A stretch of DNA of 64,000 nt. Origin: Puccinellia tenuiflora (Eukaryota > Streptophyta > Magnoliopsida > Poales > Poaceae). A model generated the notes under the pieces. That model worked only from the letters and a program-made list of their open reading frames with translations, was not told where the DNA came from and did not search any database. A program made the position numbers and the translations under genes. Below, piece after piece: positions 13,049 to 23,920 of this stretch. The stretch is from positions 453,952-517,951 of the forward strand of contig QRDG01000813.1 of assembly GCA_012064385.1 (NCBI GenBank). The letters are read 5' to 3'. How positions within the stretch are numbered: position 1 is the stretch's first letter; every line of letters begins with the position of its first letter.

Positions 13049-13172
13049 GAACATGTACTCCCGGGTGCCAAAACGCCACCCCCTACTCTTGTTATCGTAA
13101 GATCGACACATTAAAACTTTAGGAAAATCTAAGAGAGGCCGATTTTGACACCCGGGGGAATGCTCCTCACTT
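13049..13172. mobile_element. Small palindromic MITE-like element, copy 1
   Basis: The ends are imperfect inverted repeats: acatgtactcccgggtgcc at the left and, read on the minus strand, gagcattcccccgggtgcc at the right. The body is about 120 bases with no coding capacity. Target duplication is not clear. Confidence 0.6.
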
Positions 13173-13705
13173 TTGAATTGTGTTTTAAACACATTATGAA
13201 ATATCAAAAAAATCCTCATACAACTCGATATTCTATATGTTCACAAGTTTGTTTCATGAAAAATAGACCATTTTAATATTCGAGTGGGAAAAGATGCGAG
13301 AAAACTTGTTTTGTGCACTGAGCTAAATTTGTTCAGCTCAGTCCTAAAATGTAAGTTCAGGCTTCAGACACCCTAAATTCACTTTGACACATGGATCATA
13401 TGATCCTGTCAATAAGGTAAATATTTTGAAATATCATAAAAAAATATGAACAATTTTTTGTGCGAAAATCTCGACATTCATGTGCAAACACCAAGTTTCA
13501 TGAAAAATCAACATTTCTTTTGGCTTGTGTGAAAAGAAAAAAAATCCCGTGAAAAACCTTTTAGCACTTTTTTTTACACGTGACACAAAAAATATCAGTT
13601 TGTGAAATGACATTTTGAGCACATTGAACGTCGAGATATACACACGGATTTTTATTAGAAATTTCATTTCAAAATATGTTAATATGTTTTAAAAACCGGG
13701 AACAT

Positions 13706-13826
13706 GTACTCCCGGGTGCCAAAACGCCACCCCCATACTCTGTTATCGTAAGATCGACACATTAAAACTTTAGGAAAATCTAAGAGAGGCCGATTTTGGC
13801 ACCCGGGGGAATGCTCCTCACTTTTA
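13706..13826. mobile_element. Small palindromic MITE-like element, copy 2
   Basis: Same element as at 13049, carried along in the ~660-bp tandem duplication. The inverted ends around cccgggtgcc are retained. Confidence 0.6.
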
Positions 13827-13916
13827 AATTATGTTTTAAACACATTCTGAAATATCAAAAAAATCCTCATACAACTCGATATTCTATATGTTCACAAGTT
13901 TGTTTCATGAGAAATC

Positions 13917-14715
13917 GATATTTTTGGGACGTATGTAAGAAGACAAAATTCAGTGCTAAAAAAACTTTTCATGAGACTTTTTTTACACGGACCACAAAAA
14001 CTGTCGGTTCTCCTAGAAACTTGGCATGCGTACCTAGAATATATGTTAGTGCCAAATTTTTGTTCGATTTTTTTTTGATACTTCAAAAAATTGCAGAAAA
14101 TATACTTCCATGTGACAAAGTAAATTTTGTAAATCTAACCATTTTACTCAACGTGATCCTCCATGGAAATGAACACACAATTTATAGCTCAACGCCTTGG
14201 TCCATGACGCTGAGCTATTATACCTCAATGCCATGATCTATGGCTAAGATCAACGCCGTGGAGGATGGCGTCATTTTAAAAACTTACTTTGGAAAAATTC
14301 TAAAAAGATTGCTCGTATATCTTGATATTTTTCTGCTCATAAATTCGTTCGAAAATTGATATCTTTCTGTCTTGTGTAGAAAAGATAATATTCGGTACTA
14401 AAAAAGCTTTAGATATTTTATTCCCTACATATATAAAAAAGCGAATTTCCGTAGAATTTAGCGTGCGCACATAGAATGTGGAGCTGTACGCGTCAAAATT
14501 TTATTTCGGAACTTTTTGACATTTTAGAATGTTTTCAGTGACAGAAACATATGCTACCATGTGTGTAAGTAAATCGTTGGGGTTTCTTTCGTAGATCGGT
14601 TAAATCTGTCAATTTTGAGGTTTATTTCAAAAAAAGTCTGTCACCAGTCACCAGGCGGCATTCCCCTCCCCGCCGCCGCCGAAACAGAAACCGCGCCCTA
14701 CCTTGCTCGAAGGCG
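13917..14715. other. intergenic DNA upstream of the pseudogene
   Basis: AT-rich sequence with words related to the adjacent tandem units, including further tttttacac and gaaatcgatat motifs. No gene is seen. The last ~100 bases become GC-rich and are probably the former 5' UTR of the pseudogene. Confidence 0.45.
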
Positions 14716-15067
14716 ATGGCGCCACCGCCGCTAGCCACGGCGGCGGCGGCCGAGCATCCCGCGGAGATCCTAGAGGTGCGATGCGTGGGGTGCAGGGAGA
14801 CGCTGGAGGTGGAACAGGGGCTGACGGAGTTCGTCTGCCCCGACTGCGGCACGCCGCAGTCGCTCCCGCCGGAGCTCATGCCGCCACCCCGACGGAGGGC
14901 GCTTCCTATGCCACGCGGCACCGCGGACGCGCGTGGGGCGCGGCTGCCGTGCGGCGCCTGCGGCGAGCTCCTCAGCGTGCCGGTCGGGCTATCGCGCTGC
15001 GCCTGCCCGTTCTGCGGCGCCGAGCTGGCCATCGACTCCGCGCGCCTCCGGAACTACATCCTGTCCT

Positions 15068-15100
<33 letters not shown>

Positions 15101-18100
15101 CGCTCGCCGCCACGTCTGTCTCACCGACCGTTGCTGCTCGTGAGGTATATACATATTTCTCTAGTATGTAGGGTTGTGATTTTGGTATCACGGAATCGAA
15201 GAATTCGCAATTCAATTGAAAACTATCATTTTTCGCCTTAATCTGCTTTCAAGTGTAGAGCAGCGAGCCTTTCTCTCCCTCATTTGACGATTTCATAAAA
15301 CTTTGTAGTGTGTCTAGCTCTGTTGCTCGGAGATCTGGATGCAGAGTCCCACTGGTACCTGTGTATACATCGAGCGTTTATCCTAATAGTGCACATTTTT
15401 CTCTTCCTGCGACACAGACATGGCAGGCGCATCCTAGTTACGCAACACGTACAGGACTACCCCAAGCAGAACCTAATTCCAGGCTAATTCCTATGGGAAG
15501 GACACAGATACAGCATCCCAACCGTCTCATTCATGTGCATCGGAATGAACAAGAGTATCCTGATCATATGATTGATGGCGAAGAGATACCTGTGGCTCAT
15601 GAGACTGTTGCAAATGATAGCCTTCACAGAAATCGATTTTCATTCGGCAGTCGTATTTTGGGTAACGAGGAGAGACAAGTTTTGCCTCCAAATGAGGTCA
15701 GAAATCATGTAAGTGATCAGCACCCTAGTTACATAGTTCAGCCAAAGCGACCGCAGCTGGCACGACTTCATAGAATCATTCATTCAGAGGAAATGCAGGA
15801 AGGGCCTCTCAGCCATGAAGTGTATAGAGAGGCAAGACACACTGAACTGATATATGAGTCTGCTGCAACTCGTAGAAACCAGAGAGTTGGATGCTCTGTT
15901 GGCCCCCAATCTTTAAGTGTAGAGGAGAAGCATATGGAGACTCCTAGTGAGATCATACAGCAGGTGCACAAACACCCTTATCATGAGAGTCATGCAGAGG
16001 GCAGTCACATAGGATGTCTGGACCTGGATGGGGTGGTTCATTCCGCTGTCAACCAAGCAAATCATGGACAAGAGGCATCCACTCCGATGATCAGTAAAAA
16101 CTTGCGAGGGACAGGAGCAGTTGGCCAACTGGATGCTCAGTTGGACCCAACTCTGTTAGCGTAGAGAAGAGAAATCAGGTCAAGCAAAAGACGCAAAAAC
16201 AACAGTCTGATGCGACTCATGCGGAAGACGCACAACAAGAGCATCCAGATCACGCAGTTCAGGAGTCTATCAATCACACAACTCATAAAGAAGCCATGAG
16301 CTCTCTTCCTATAAAGGAGACTACTGCAAGGTCTAGCAAGCAGAAAAAACACAGTTTATTAATTCTACACTATTGCGAAGAAGAGACATATAGAACCAGT
16401 GAACCACATTATACAGCAGACAGAGGACATACCTCTGATAATGATAGTCATGAAATACAGGTTGATTTGAGCGTCCAAGTAAGGGCAACGAGAGGCATGA
16501 CAACACCTCGACTCTTAAGGAGCGGGAACAGTTACGCCGAATAAGCTGTCTGATCTAAAACAGAAAAATGTATGCAATAATGAAATTCGAAGGAGCAAAT
16601 TGAAGTCAATGTTTCTAATCAGACTGGTTGGACTCAGAAGAAGAATAGAAAGGGCTCAGTGGGTTCCTCAAATGAAGGGCTTCAGCTTAGACGAAGTAAA
16701 CGATTGGCCAAAGATTCAGTTGCTGCTGTTGAAAATGAACCTGAGAAAGTAACTCTGATGATCTGCAGGATTTTGCTCCTAATATCCAGTGCCGTCAGTT
16801 GCTGTGGAGGACGAACCAATGGAATGGGAGCCTTTTCAGCGGCGTTCCGCCTCTCCATATTGTGAAGTGTCAGTTGCCATGGCAGAAACTGAATCTGTAG
16901 ATAGTGAGCACGATGAGCACTATGCTGTCTCCAGATCAAAGTATGTCTGAGTCTGAACCTCCAGACATTGATAAAATCATTGCTGACCTTTGCCCTAGCA
17001 CACCTTCTGCGCATAAGATGCCTCAAGAAATCTCTGATGAACCAGATGACCCTGATTTGACCACAACTCCTTCAATACTGATAGTCTGACCCTGAGCATT
17101 TTGCACGTAATTATTGTCTGTTATTACCCCAGAGGTCAGAAGGGTCCTTGCAAAGAAGAAATCTAATGTGTTTCTTGACCGTCTGATGTCTGAGGGTTCC
17201 CATAAGGTATCCCTGCATGATTTAAGTGATTCTGAAGAGCAGCAACATGTCGTAAAGGGAAGAAAGCAGGAGGTTTTGGTCATCTTAGTATCAAAGTATG
17301 GACCTTGCCCGTGGTGTACGGGTACCAGTCTCGTTGAACACTTCGGGCTGCCAATTGGAAAAATGCAACCATGTGATTAACTTTTTGGGTGGCACTAGCA
17401 CGAGATGAATTGGCACCTCTCCGTATATAAGTTGGAAAAAAATTCCAAAGGAAAAAAAGAGTGTAATGTGGCACAGTGTTAAGGTATGCATTACTAATAT
17501 TGTTCTTTTCCCTGCCTGTAACTTTTTTCACACACATTATTCTTTGGTGTAGCTTAAATTTGATGTGGATCCACCATGTGAGTTGTCAATCCTGACGTTC
17601 ATAAGAAACAAGCGGAGGGTTTGGAAATCTCACTTAAAACGGAAATATTATGATTCCATGTAACTGAAGAGGAACGCCTTGCTGATCGAGACCCTCGTGT
17701 CCCAAAAGACCATGGCGAGTCGTTTGTTTGCGTATAGGAATACGGAAAAGGCCAAGGTAGTGCTCTGGTGCATTCTCTTTTTATTTGTTGTAACATGTAT
17801 CCCTCGTTTGAAAATAGATGTTCTAGCCTCTCCAAAAAAAATCAAAATCCTGTTGTTCCACATTTCCGATACAATTTAAGTCATTGTATTTCTACTTTCC
17901 CTTAATCAGTGTAATCAGAAAAGAGCTAATTAACCCCTCTTGTGCTTGATGCCTTAGTTGGGAAGAAACAAGAGGTAATGTAACCACCTTTCTAGGAAAG
18001 CAGATGGGCAATAATAATAAGACATTTTACCGACACTCTTAATTCTTGTGCGCAACTCTAAAAGACATCTATTTTGGAACGGAGGGAGTAGATGTTTTGA

Positions 18101-18165
18101 ATAATTTCGGATGATTGATATATGCTTTTGACACAGGCTATGAGTGCTGCAGNAAATAATCTAAT
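14716..18165 (+). pseudogene. Decayed paralogue of the zinc-ribbon/transposase gene
   Basis: Exon 1 (14716-15144) is intact: two zinc ribbons (CVGC...CPDC, CGAC...CPFC) closely matching the upstream gene, plus an alanine run. Exon 2 (from about 15427) carries the same EKR/PPN repeats, LQLRRSKRLAKDS and PDIDKII motifs. It shifts frame near 16140, has stops near 16544 and in 16560-16580, and shifts again beyond 16740. Exon 3 remnant (to 17483) and exon 4 remnant (17553-17756) keep the GT-AG junctions but contain stops and deletions. A short exon 5 remnant starts at 18137, and the rest of the transposase domain and coiled coil is missing. The intron separating exons 2 and 3 upstream has no counterpart here. 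It is a direct-orientation duplicate ~9 kb from the intact gene. The zinc-ribbon exon could still give a short product, but I have no evidence of one. Confidence 0.85.
18030..18091. mobile_element. Stowaway-like MITE remnant (one end)
   Basis: Contains the Stowaway-type terminus attttggaacggagggagta at 18072-18091. No matching opposite end is visible in the preceding few hundred bases, so this is a truncated copy within the pseudogene's former intron. Confidence 0.5.
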
Positions 18166-18482
18166 GGATGCGACAAGTCAGTGAGACATCTCAGTGAGTT
18201 GTCTCACACATTAATTCATTGGACCACAATCAACTCTTTTTATGCAACACCTAAATTGCGAGCGCGGGTACTTGAACTTGGGTGGACAGGAAAGGCGTCA
18301 ACATCTTCTTGCCACCAGGCTATGCCTAAGTCTGCAACATCGGAGAGGCATCCAATAATATCAACCGTCTCTGATAGGTTTATTCCCGAGACGGACAATA
18401 GTAAAACCGTCTAAGATAGTCTAGAGGCGGACAAAAGTAACAACCAGGATATCGAGATGGGGGCAAATAATACCCGACTCTA

Positions 18483-19282
18483 AGCGTGTGTTTGGTTCCG
18501 TGAGTTGATAGGGACTTGAGTGGAATCGTTCCACTTTTATGCGTTTGGTTCCAAAGTCAGGTGAATGATTCGACCCACCTACACGAATATTCTACCGAGA
18601 TGCTGCATCAAACGACCCCTCAAAATCGGCCGGCCCGTTTGATCCACGAATTAATACGCATGTGGACCATTCCTAATTTCTCTTCAATCGCTCCTAATCT
18701 CTTGGCATGGAAGCGCTGACACGCCATGGCTAGTAACCGTCTCGACGGCGGCGTGCGACAGCCGACAGCGCTCGCATCTCGGTCGGTATGCCCAGGCGCT
18801 CGCATCTCTGTCGGCCTGCGGGGACGCTCGCGTCCGGCCGGCAGCGACGCTCGCATCTCGTCCGGCCTGCGGCGACGCTCGCGTCCGTCCGGCGGCGACG
18901 CCCGCATCTTAGCCGGCCTGCGGCAGCGCTCGCGTTCGGCCTGCGGCGACATTCGCGTCCTACCGCGGCGACGCTCGCATCCCGTCCGGCATGCGGCAGC
19001 GCTCCCATCCGGCCTGCGGCGGCGCTCACGTCTGGCCGGCTGACCGGCTTCTCAGTTGACGGCGGCACGACGTGCATCAGGTCTGACGGCCGTGTGCGTC
19101 TCGCCATTCTTTTTGTTAAGCTAGTTGTTAACAGGTTGGTTAGCATCTTGTAAAATAAATCTGATCCATCCATCCCTCAACCAAACAAAGCATCAAAAAT
19201 GGATTCGGAACCGTCCCACTCCATAAAATCTGGGCCAGTCCATCCCACCCTTGTTAGTCCACGTACCAAACACACGCTAACT
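18483..19282. mobile_element. Non-autonomous TIR element carrying a minisatellite
   Basis: The ends are inverted repeats: agcgtgtgtttggttccgtg at the left, and agcgtgtgtttggtacgtgg read on the minus strand at the right. The ~800-base body is non-coding apart from fortuitous frames in a GC-rich array. The 3' half keeps AT-rich flanks (accaaacaaagcatc, tgggccagtccat). Superfamily is uncertain because target duplications are not clear. Confidence 0.65.
18770..19035 (+). repeat. GC-rich minisatellite with alternating 28/23-bp units
   Basis: Units begin GCTCGC (or close variants). Long units of 28 bp (gctcgcatct then cggcctgcggcgac) alternate with short units of 23 bp (gctcgcgtcc then ggcggcgac), about ten in all. 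Arg/Ser/Ala/Pro-rich frames on both strands arise from this array and are not genes. Confidence 0.85.
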
Positions 19283-19339
19283 TATTAGAGACGTTTGGGA
19301 AATTCCGTTCGACTGAGGGGTTTCAATCCTGACGGTTCA

Positions 19340-20415
19340 ATTATTTTTAGTGGGACCGACTCTAGGTTCCGTTCAAGATGGTCATGTTTATACTAGTGTG
19401 GGTTGGCAGAATACGGCGGCGGCGACTTCTATGGTGTGTGTATGTGGTGTGCGTTGAGGGCCGTTTGTGTTCCCGGCTTCCCCTTGGGCGGCTTAGGGTT
19501 AATATGATGTGCGTAGGTGTGAGGTCTGGACTCACGGTTGTGATCATGGTCACCCGTTCATCAAGCTTGTAGGTGTAGCGACAATTATCGCTAGGAAGGT
19601 GGGTCCCGATTGATCGATTTATTTCTTTGTAAGGTTTTGTTATTCATAAAAAAGGTTGTGTCCATCATATTGATCAGGGATGGCACCCGCAGGGTATGGG
19701 TGCGGGTGGAGCCATCCCATACCCTTACCCGTGCCTCCCAAGTTTGCCCATCACTCGTACCCATACCCGTAAGCGGGTACAAGTTTTTCCCATACCCTTC
19801 ACCCGACAGGGTAAAGGGATACCCGCGGGTAAAAATACCCGCATTTTGAACAAATATCAATTGAGCCAAAAAAAAAAAAACTGAGATAATGTGACAATAC
19901 ATAGTTATAAACAACAACATCTAGTCTACACTATTAAATTCATAAACTCAATCCTCGTATGGAGAGACGTGTAGCAACGACGCAGCGTATCTGTGTATGG
20001 CAGGCATCGATTACCTACTAGGGATTTAATCTAGCGTCATTTACTCATTTAGGTCACCGGATTATGGGATGGAGTTGAAGCTTGTATGTATACCATCTCG
20101 ATCGATTGTGGGTCTCCTCGAGTTGACCTGCCTAATGCCTATGCGGAATTAGAAAATTAGGTTAGATTTAATTAGAATAAGCTCCACTTGATAGAATTTA
20201 TATGGGTACAAGGGCACGCAGGTATGGGTTATGCAATCCCATGCCCGTACCCACTCTGCCCGATGGGCACAAGATTTTCCTATTTATATACCCATGGGTA
20301 TTTCGTAGTCCCAAACCCTTACCCTAATAGGGTTTTTACCCGCAGGGTACGCGGGTACAGGGTACCCATTGCCATCCCTAATATTGATGTAGAGGCCGGG
20401 GGTTGCAACCTCCTC
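19340..20415 (+). mobile_element. LINE 3' tail, split by an hAT-like MITE
   Basis: Left part 19340-19674 is G/T-rich untranslated sequence ending gttgtgtccatcatattgat. The right part resumes after 20388 with gtagaggccgggggt, a typical Triticeae LINE 3' end. Joined at the 8-bp duplication they make one continuous LINE tail. No reverse-transcriptase coding sequence remains. Confidence 0.6.
19675..20380. mobile_element. hAT-like non-autonomous element (706 bp)
   Basis: The termini are CAGGGATGGCA at the left and TAGGGATGGCAATGG read inward from the right. It is bracketed by a perfect 8-bp direct repeat ATATTGAT (19667-19674 and 20381-20388), the duplication length and terminal style of hAT transposons. 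Subterminal regions are rich in gggta/taccc words. There is no transposase, so it needs one in trans. Confidence 0.9.
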
Positions 20416-20424
20416 AAAATCTAG

Positions 20425-21224
20425 AAAATACTACACATTATTCTGTTTAGGATCACACACAGTTAGGACAACAGCAAATACATAATCACGATGAACATGA
20501 CGAGGTTTATGAAGTTTTGACCCTACTAGACCCAATCTGAGTAGAACCATTCCCACCTTCATGATTGTTGCGCCTCTCGAACTTCAGGTATTCTTATTCT
20601 AGTTCCTCTATAGCGTCAAACCATTTAGAGTTGTTGTTTAATTTCGCAACTGTCTACTTGTTAGTGGCACTCCTGCTTTGAGGTGTAAACTCTGGAAACC
20701 CTCCCACTTTGCACCACATGGCACCTCATCTATCAAGACCGAAGATTTCACGAGGTGCATCATAAGCAAGTTTACAAATTTTCAACATATATATATAGCA
20801 CCTCATTTACCAATTAAGACATAAGATTTCAATATATACTCATATATTGACACAAGAATCTTAATTACATGGACACTTAAATACATTATGTCCTTGTTTA
20901 ACCATACAGTACATGCATAAACACGCAACTAGTCTTAATATCATGGCGTGAGTACGTAAGAATACCTGCGTACTCTATACGACCAACAGACTTAATTAAT
21001 TGAGGCTTGCTTCGGTGGCCTCCCCTGGAGGAAAACTGAGGAGCTAAGTTTTCCTCAAAACCTTCCAATCAAAAGTTATGGATAAATCATGGCCGTCTGT
21101 AAGCCAAACGTTTACGCGGAGAGAGGCCACGAAGCAAAAGTGTAATTAACAAATCAGGAGGACCCACGATCGATCGATAATAATAAGCAATTAAAGGGAG
21201 GAACGGAAGAGATGATCGATCTAG
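20425..21224. other. intergenic DNA and probable 3' UTR of the downstream minus-strand gene
   Basis: No gene is supported. The last few hundred bases probably include the 3' UTR of the aspartic-protease homologue read on the minus strand. Confidence 0.5.
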
Positions 21225-22631
21225 CTAGAAGAGGAGGACCCACGCAAGGAGCAGGGAGACTATCGCCACCTGCGAGTTCACCATAGCGGCGGCCGCCGCC
21301 GTCTCCGCCGCCGCCGTCTCGAAGGTCAGCTGCTGGCCATCGAGATCGTAGATCATGTTGGTGCCGGCCTGCAGCATGGTTCCTAGGATGGTGCCTATAC
21401 CAGAATTGGGCGGCATGGGCAGCATGGTGAGGCATTGCTGGTTGGTGTTGACGTCCTTGTAGAAGTAGTGCACCGTTGTGAGGTCCATCTTCGCACCACC
21501 ATCAAATACCAGGGTTATCTTTGGGAACTTGAGCTCGGCCACGGCGTTGGTGTTGTAGCATAGGTCCAGCTGCCCCTGAACGTTTTTCTCGTTCTGTGAC
21601 TTTATCTTGCCCACTAGCGCGGCCTTCACCGCATCGTAGGCGTCCTTCTGGAGCCAGGTGACGGGGGTGGTGGTGCTGAGGGCTACCCCGCCGGAGCTGC
21701 CGTCCGGCGCGAGGTCCAACGCCCCGGCCGGGATGCTCGTTAGCGACTTGCCGTCGACCTGTATTCCGGTGAGCTTAACGTAGTACATGCCCGGGTAGAC
21801 CTTGCTCTGCAGTAATGGCGTGGATCGGCTATGTTCCGTCTTGGGCTGGGCTTCGTCGCCCAAGAGGACCACGCTGGTGGAACCGGTGCTCTTGGAGTCG
21901 TCGGGTGTGAGGAAGTAGGAGAACCTGGTGATGCCTAGCTGTTTGAGGATGGAGAGGGGGCCCTTGCTGTTGCTGAACCCAATGTTGGCGCCGTCCTGCT
22001 TCACCGTGTTCTGGGTGCTGCAGCCGAAGAGCACGTTCCCGGAGACGGGGGACGTCCCGGTCCCGGCGGTACCGAAGGTGAACTGCCCATTGGCGAGGTA
22101 GCCGGTGCTGCTGTAGCTCCCATCGCTGTAGCTCCCATCGTTGGCTAACCCGAGGCCGTACACGCAGGGGCTGGAGGCGTCGCCGCAGTCGTTGAAGTTG
22201 TTGCTGGTCTTCCTGAGCGCGCCATAGCACGTGTTGCTGGCGCAGGGGACCATGGAGAAGGCTTGCGCCGCCGTAGAGGTCGGGCTCGGGCACTGCACCC
22301 AGAAAAAGTCGTTGACGATGTCGACCACGCCGGAGAAGGTCTGTTGCCCGGCGGAGACGCTGTAGAGTATGAGGCCGGCTTGGTCGGCGGCGTCGCCGCC
22401 CAGCTGGCCGCCCTTGTTCTTGCTGGGGCTCTTGAGCTCTTTCATCAGGGCGGATGCGCCGGCGGTTGCGACCTCCTTGATGATAATGCTCCCGATCGTT
22501 TTCATGACAGGGGCAAGGAGGATGGCCGGCGCCGCCGCCTGCGTCAAAGGCGCAGGCTGCAGGAGCAGGAGCAGCACAAGCGTCACGGCCACCGCGCTGC
22601 TACCTCGGTTTGCTGCTGGGCGAGGAGCCAT
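21225..22631 (-). CDS. Nepenthesin-like A1 aspartic-protease homologue, probably inactive, GPI-anchor type
   Basis: Intronless, 468 residues, ATG at 22631. Residues 1-33 form a signal peptide (VTLVLLLLLQPAPLTQA). The body has the two-lobed plant pepsin fold. Conserved cysteines (FFWVQC 109-114, MVPC 127-130, CVYGLG 156-161, LFGC 201-204) sit in the N-terminal lobe. The C-terminal lobe has LDLCYN and ILGTMLQAGTNMIYDLDGQQ (415-434). The first catalytic signature, normally DTGS, reads DIVN (104-107). The second, normally DSGT, reads STTT (319-322) and lacks the Asp. Loss of both signatures argues against proteolysis; related grass members act as inhibitors or binding proteins. The C-terminus is an Ala-rich linker then a hydrophobic tail (VAIVSLLLAWVLLF), as for GPI attachment at the plasma membrane. 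A TATATGAG box about 85 bases upstream of the ATG could be its TATA element. Confidence 0.85.
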   Translation of the reverse strand: MAPRPAANRGSSAVAVTLVLLLLLQPAPLTQAAAPAILLAPVMKTIGSIIIKEVATAGASALMKELKSPSKNKGGQLGGDAADQAGLILYSVSAGQQTFSGVVDIVNDFFWVQCPSPTSTAAQAFSMVPCASNTCYGALRKTSNNFNDCGDASSPCVYGLGLANDGSYSDGSYSSTGYLANGQFTFGTAGTGTSPVSGNVLFGCSTQNTVKQDGANIGFSNSKGPLSILKQLGITRFSYFLTPDDSKSTGSTSVVLLGDEAQPKTEHSRSTPLLQSKVYPGMYYVKLTGIQVDGKSLTSIPAGALDLAPDGSSGGVALSTTTPVTWLQKDAYDAVKAALVGKIKSQNEKNVQGQLDLCYNTNAVAELKFPKITLVFDGGAKMDLTTVHYFYKDVNTNQQCLTMLPMPPNSGIGTILGTMLQAGTNMIYDLDGQQLTFETAAAETAAAAAMVNSQVAIVSLLLAWVLLF

Positions 22632-23374
22632 AGTGTGATATCACACGTAAGGGGAAGGGACTAGCTTAAGTTTGTGTATGGCTTTGCGTATGAAGCATCC
22701 GGCCAGGAAGTTCTCATATACAGCAGATCGAGGGAGGTTGCAAGGGACTTGTTCTTCTCGTGGTTTCTAAACCAATAATGCAAGACCTCCCACCTTGTCT
22801 TTAAATAAGAATATTAGCATGAAAAACTCAACGCTTGGGAGCTTCCACACCTAGAAGAACCTTGCACTTGACTTGAGATAAAATAGGAACTAGCACCCTA
22901 CAAAATAAACTCAACGCGGAGGTGAGGTTCCACACCTAGATCTGACGACTGGTTCCTCTACGCGTCACGGGCATGAGATATATTAGCGTGAAAAACTCAA
23001 CGCTTGGGAGGTTCCACACCAAGATCTGACCTCGACTGCGGTGTGTTTGTTTAGCGGAAAGAACCTTGCACTTGACTTGAGATAAAATAGGAAACCAGCA
23101 CCCTACACAGCCGCCCACCTCCACCTCGATTTGCCGGTCCTCCGGTGACCTCCGCGCGGGGTCGGGAGGCTGCCTATTTGGTGACCTGCAAATGGGGGAC
23201 GATGTCGTGCGGTCGGGGAAACAACATCTGTCATCGTGACGAGAATATCCGCTCATGTACCAACATGATCTTGTCATGGATGCCTCGAATCCGAGCGTGC
23301 CAGTTGGGTTCCAGCCGCGGAGATCAAGATACGTTGCCAGGAATTTGATTGCATGGTTACTGGAAGAGGGAATA
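22632..23374. other. Upstream region of the protease homologue
   Basis: Holds a possible minus-strand TATA-like sequence at 22713-22720 and direct repeats (22811-23106). No gene is supported. Confidence 0.5.
22811..23106 (+). repeat. Local direct repeats upstream of the protease homologue
   Basis: gaaaaactcaacgcttggga occurs near 22820 and 22990. gaaccttgcacttgacttga occurs near 22857 and 23061. A related ggttccacacctagatctga segment lies at 22927. These are partial tandem copies of a ~170-bp unit with small deletions. Confidence 0.8.
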
Positions 23375-23396
23375 CACTACTAGGGAAAACCCTAGC

Positions 23397-23665
23397 CGAG
23401 GCGCACCACTTTGCCCATCCGAGGCGCATATCATATGCGCCTCCGGTATAGAGGCGCATATGATATGCGCCTCGGGTATTTGACTTATGCGAGGCGCATA
23501 TCAATATGCGCCTCCTATAGGTATATCGGAGGCGCATACTGAAATGCGCCTCGCCTATTCATATTAGCAGAGGCGCATATAGGGTGCGCCTCGCATAGCT
23601 CGGTGATGCGCCTCGCATATATGTGGCATATGCGCCTCCTATGACCTCCAATATGCGCCTCTGAT
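23397..23665. promoter_or_regulatory. CACTA subterminal repeat array (left)
   Basis: About 14 copies of GAGGCGCAT or its complement in ~270 bases, largely as head-to-head pairs a few bases apart (gaggcgcatatgatatgcgc). In characterised CACTA elements such subterminal motifs bind the TNPA-type protein and are needed for transposition; that role is inferred here. Confidence 0.85.
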
Positions 23666-23920
23666 ATCATTTTCGAAATTAAAAATAAAATACCTGTATA
23701 CTGTACAGTATACAGGTATTCAGCAGTATATTCACAGTATATTCACAGTATATATAAAAGGGTCCAATGGACCAAAATATGGATAAAACTAACACATCCA
23801 TCAAATAGTAGATCATCATCACACAAGTATCACATATCCATCACATTACATGTGCCATGTCCACATATCTCTCGAGACCGAGTACATGATTTTCACCATC
23901 TCATTACAATAACATTGAAA

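Larger units (their letters stand above)
12605..13916 (+). repeat. Tandem duplication, ~660-bp unit, two copies
   Basis: Unit 1 is 12605-13265 and unit 2 is 13266-13916. Both begin gaccattttaatattcgagt, share the words aagttcaggcttcagacacc and cgacattcatgtgca, and end with ttcacaagtttgtttcatga. Divergence is low, a few small indels and substitutions. Each unit carries one copy of a ~120-bp palindromic element, so the duplication came after that element inserted. Short frames inside are fortuitous. Confidence 0.9.

Noticed and set aside
14622..15154. Minus-strand and alternate plus-strand frames over pseudogene exon 1
   Set aside because: Shadows of the zinc-ribbon frame, same reason as for the intact gene.
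18620..19173. Overlapping 100-150 codon frames on both strands
   Set aside because: They are translations of a GC-rich minisatellite in all frames; no domain.
23397..23665. CRISPR-like array
   Set aside because: Short inverted motifs with variable spacing at a transposon end in a eukaryotic genome; it is a CACTA subterminal array.
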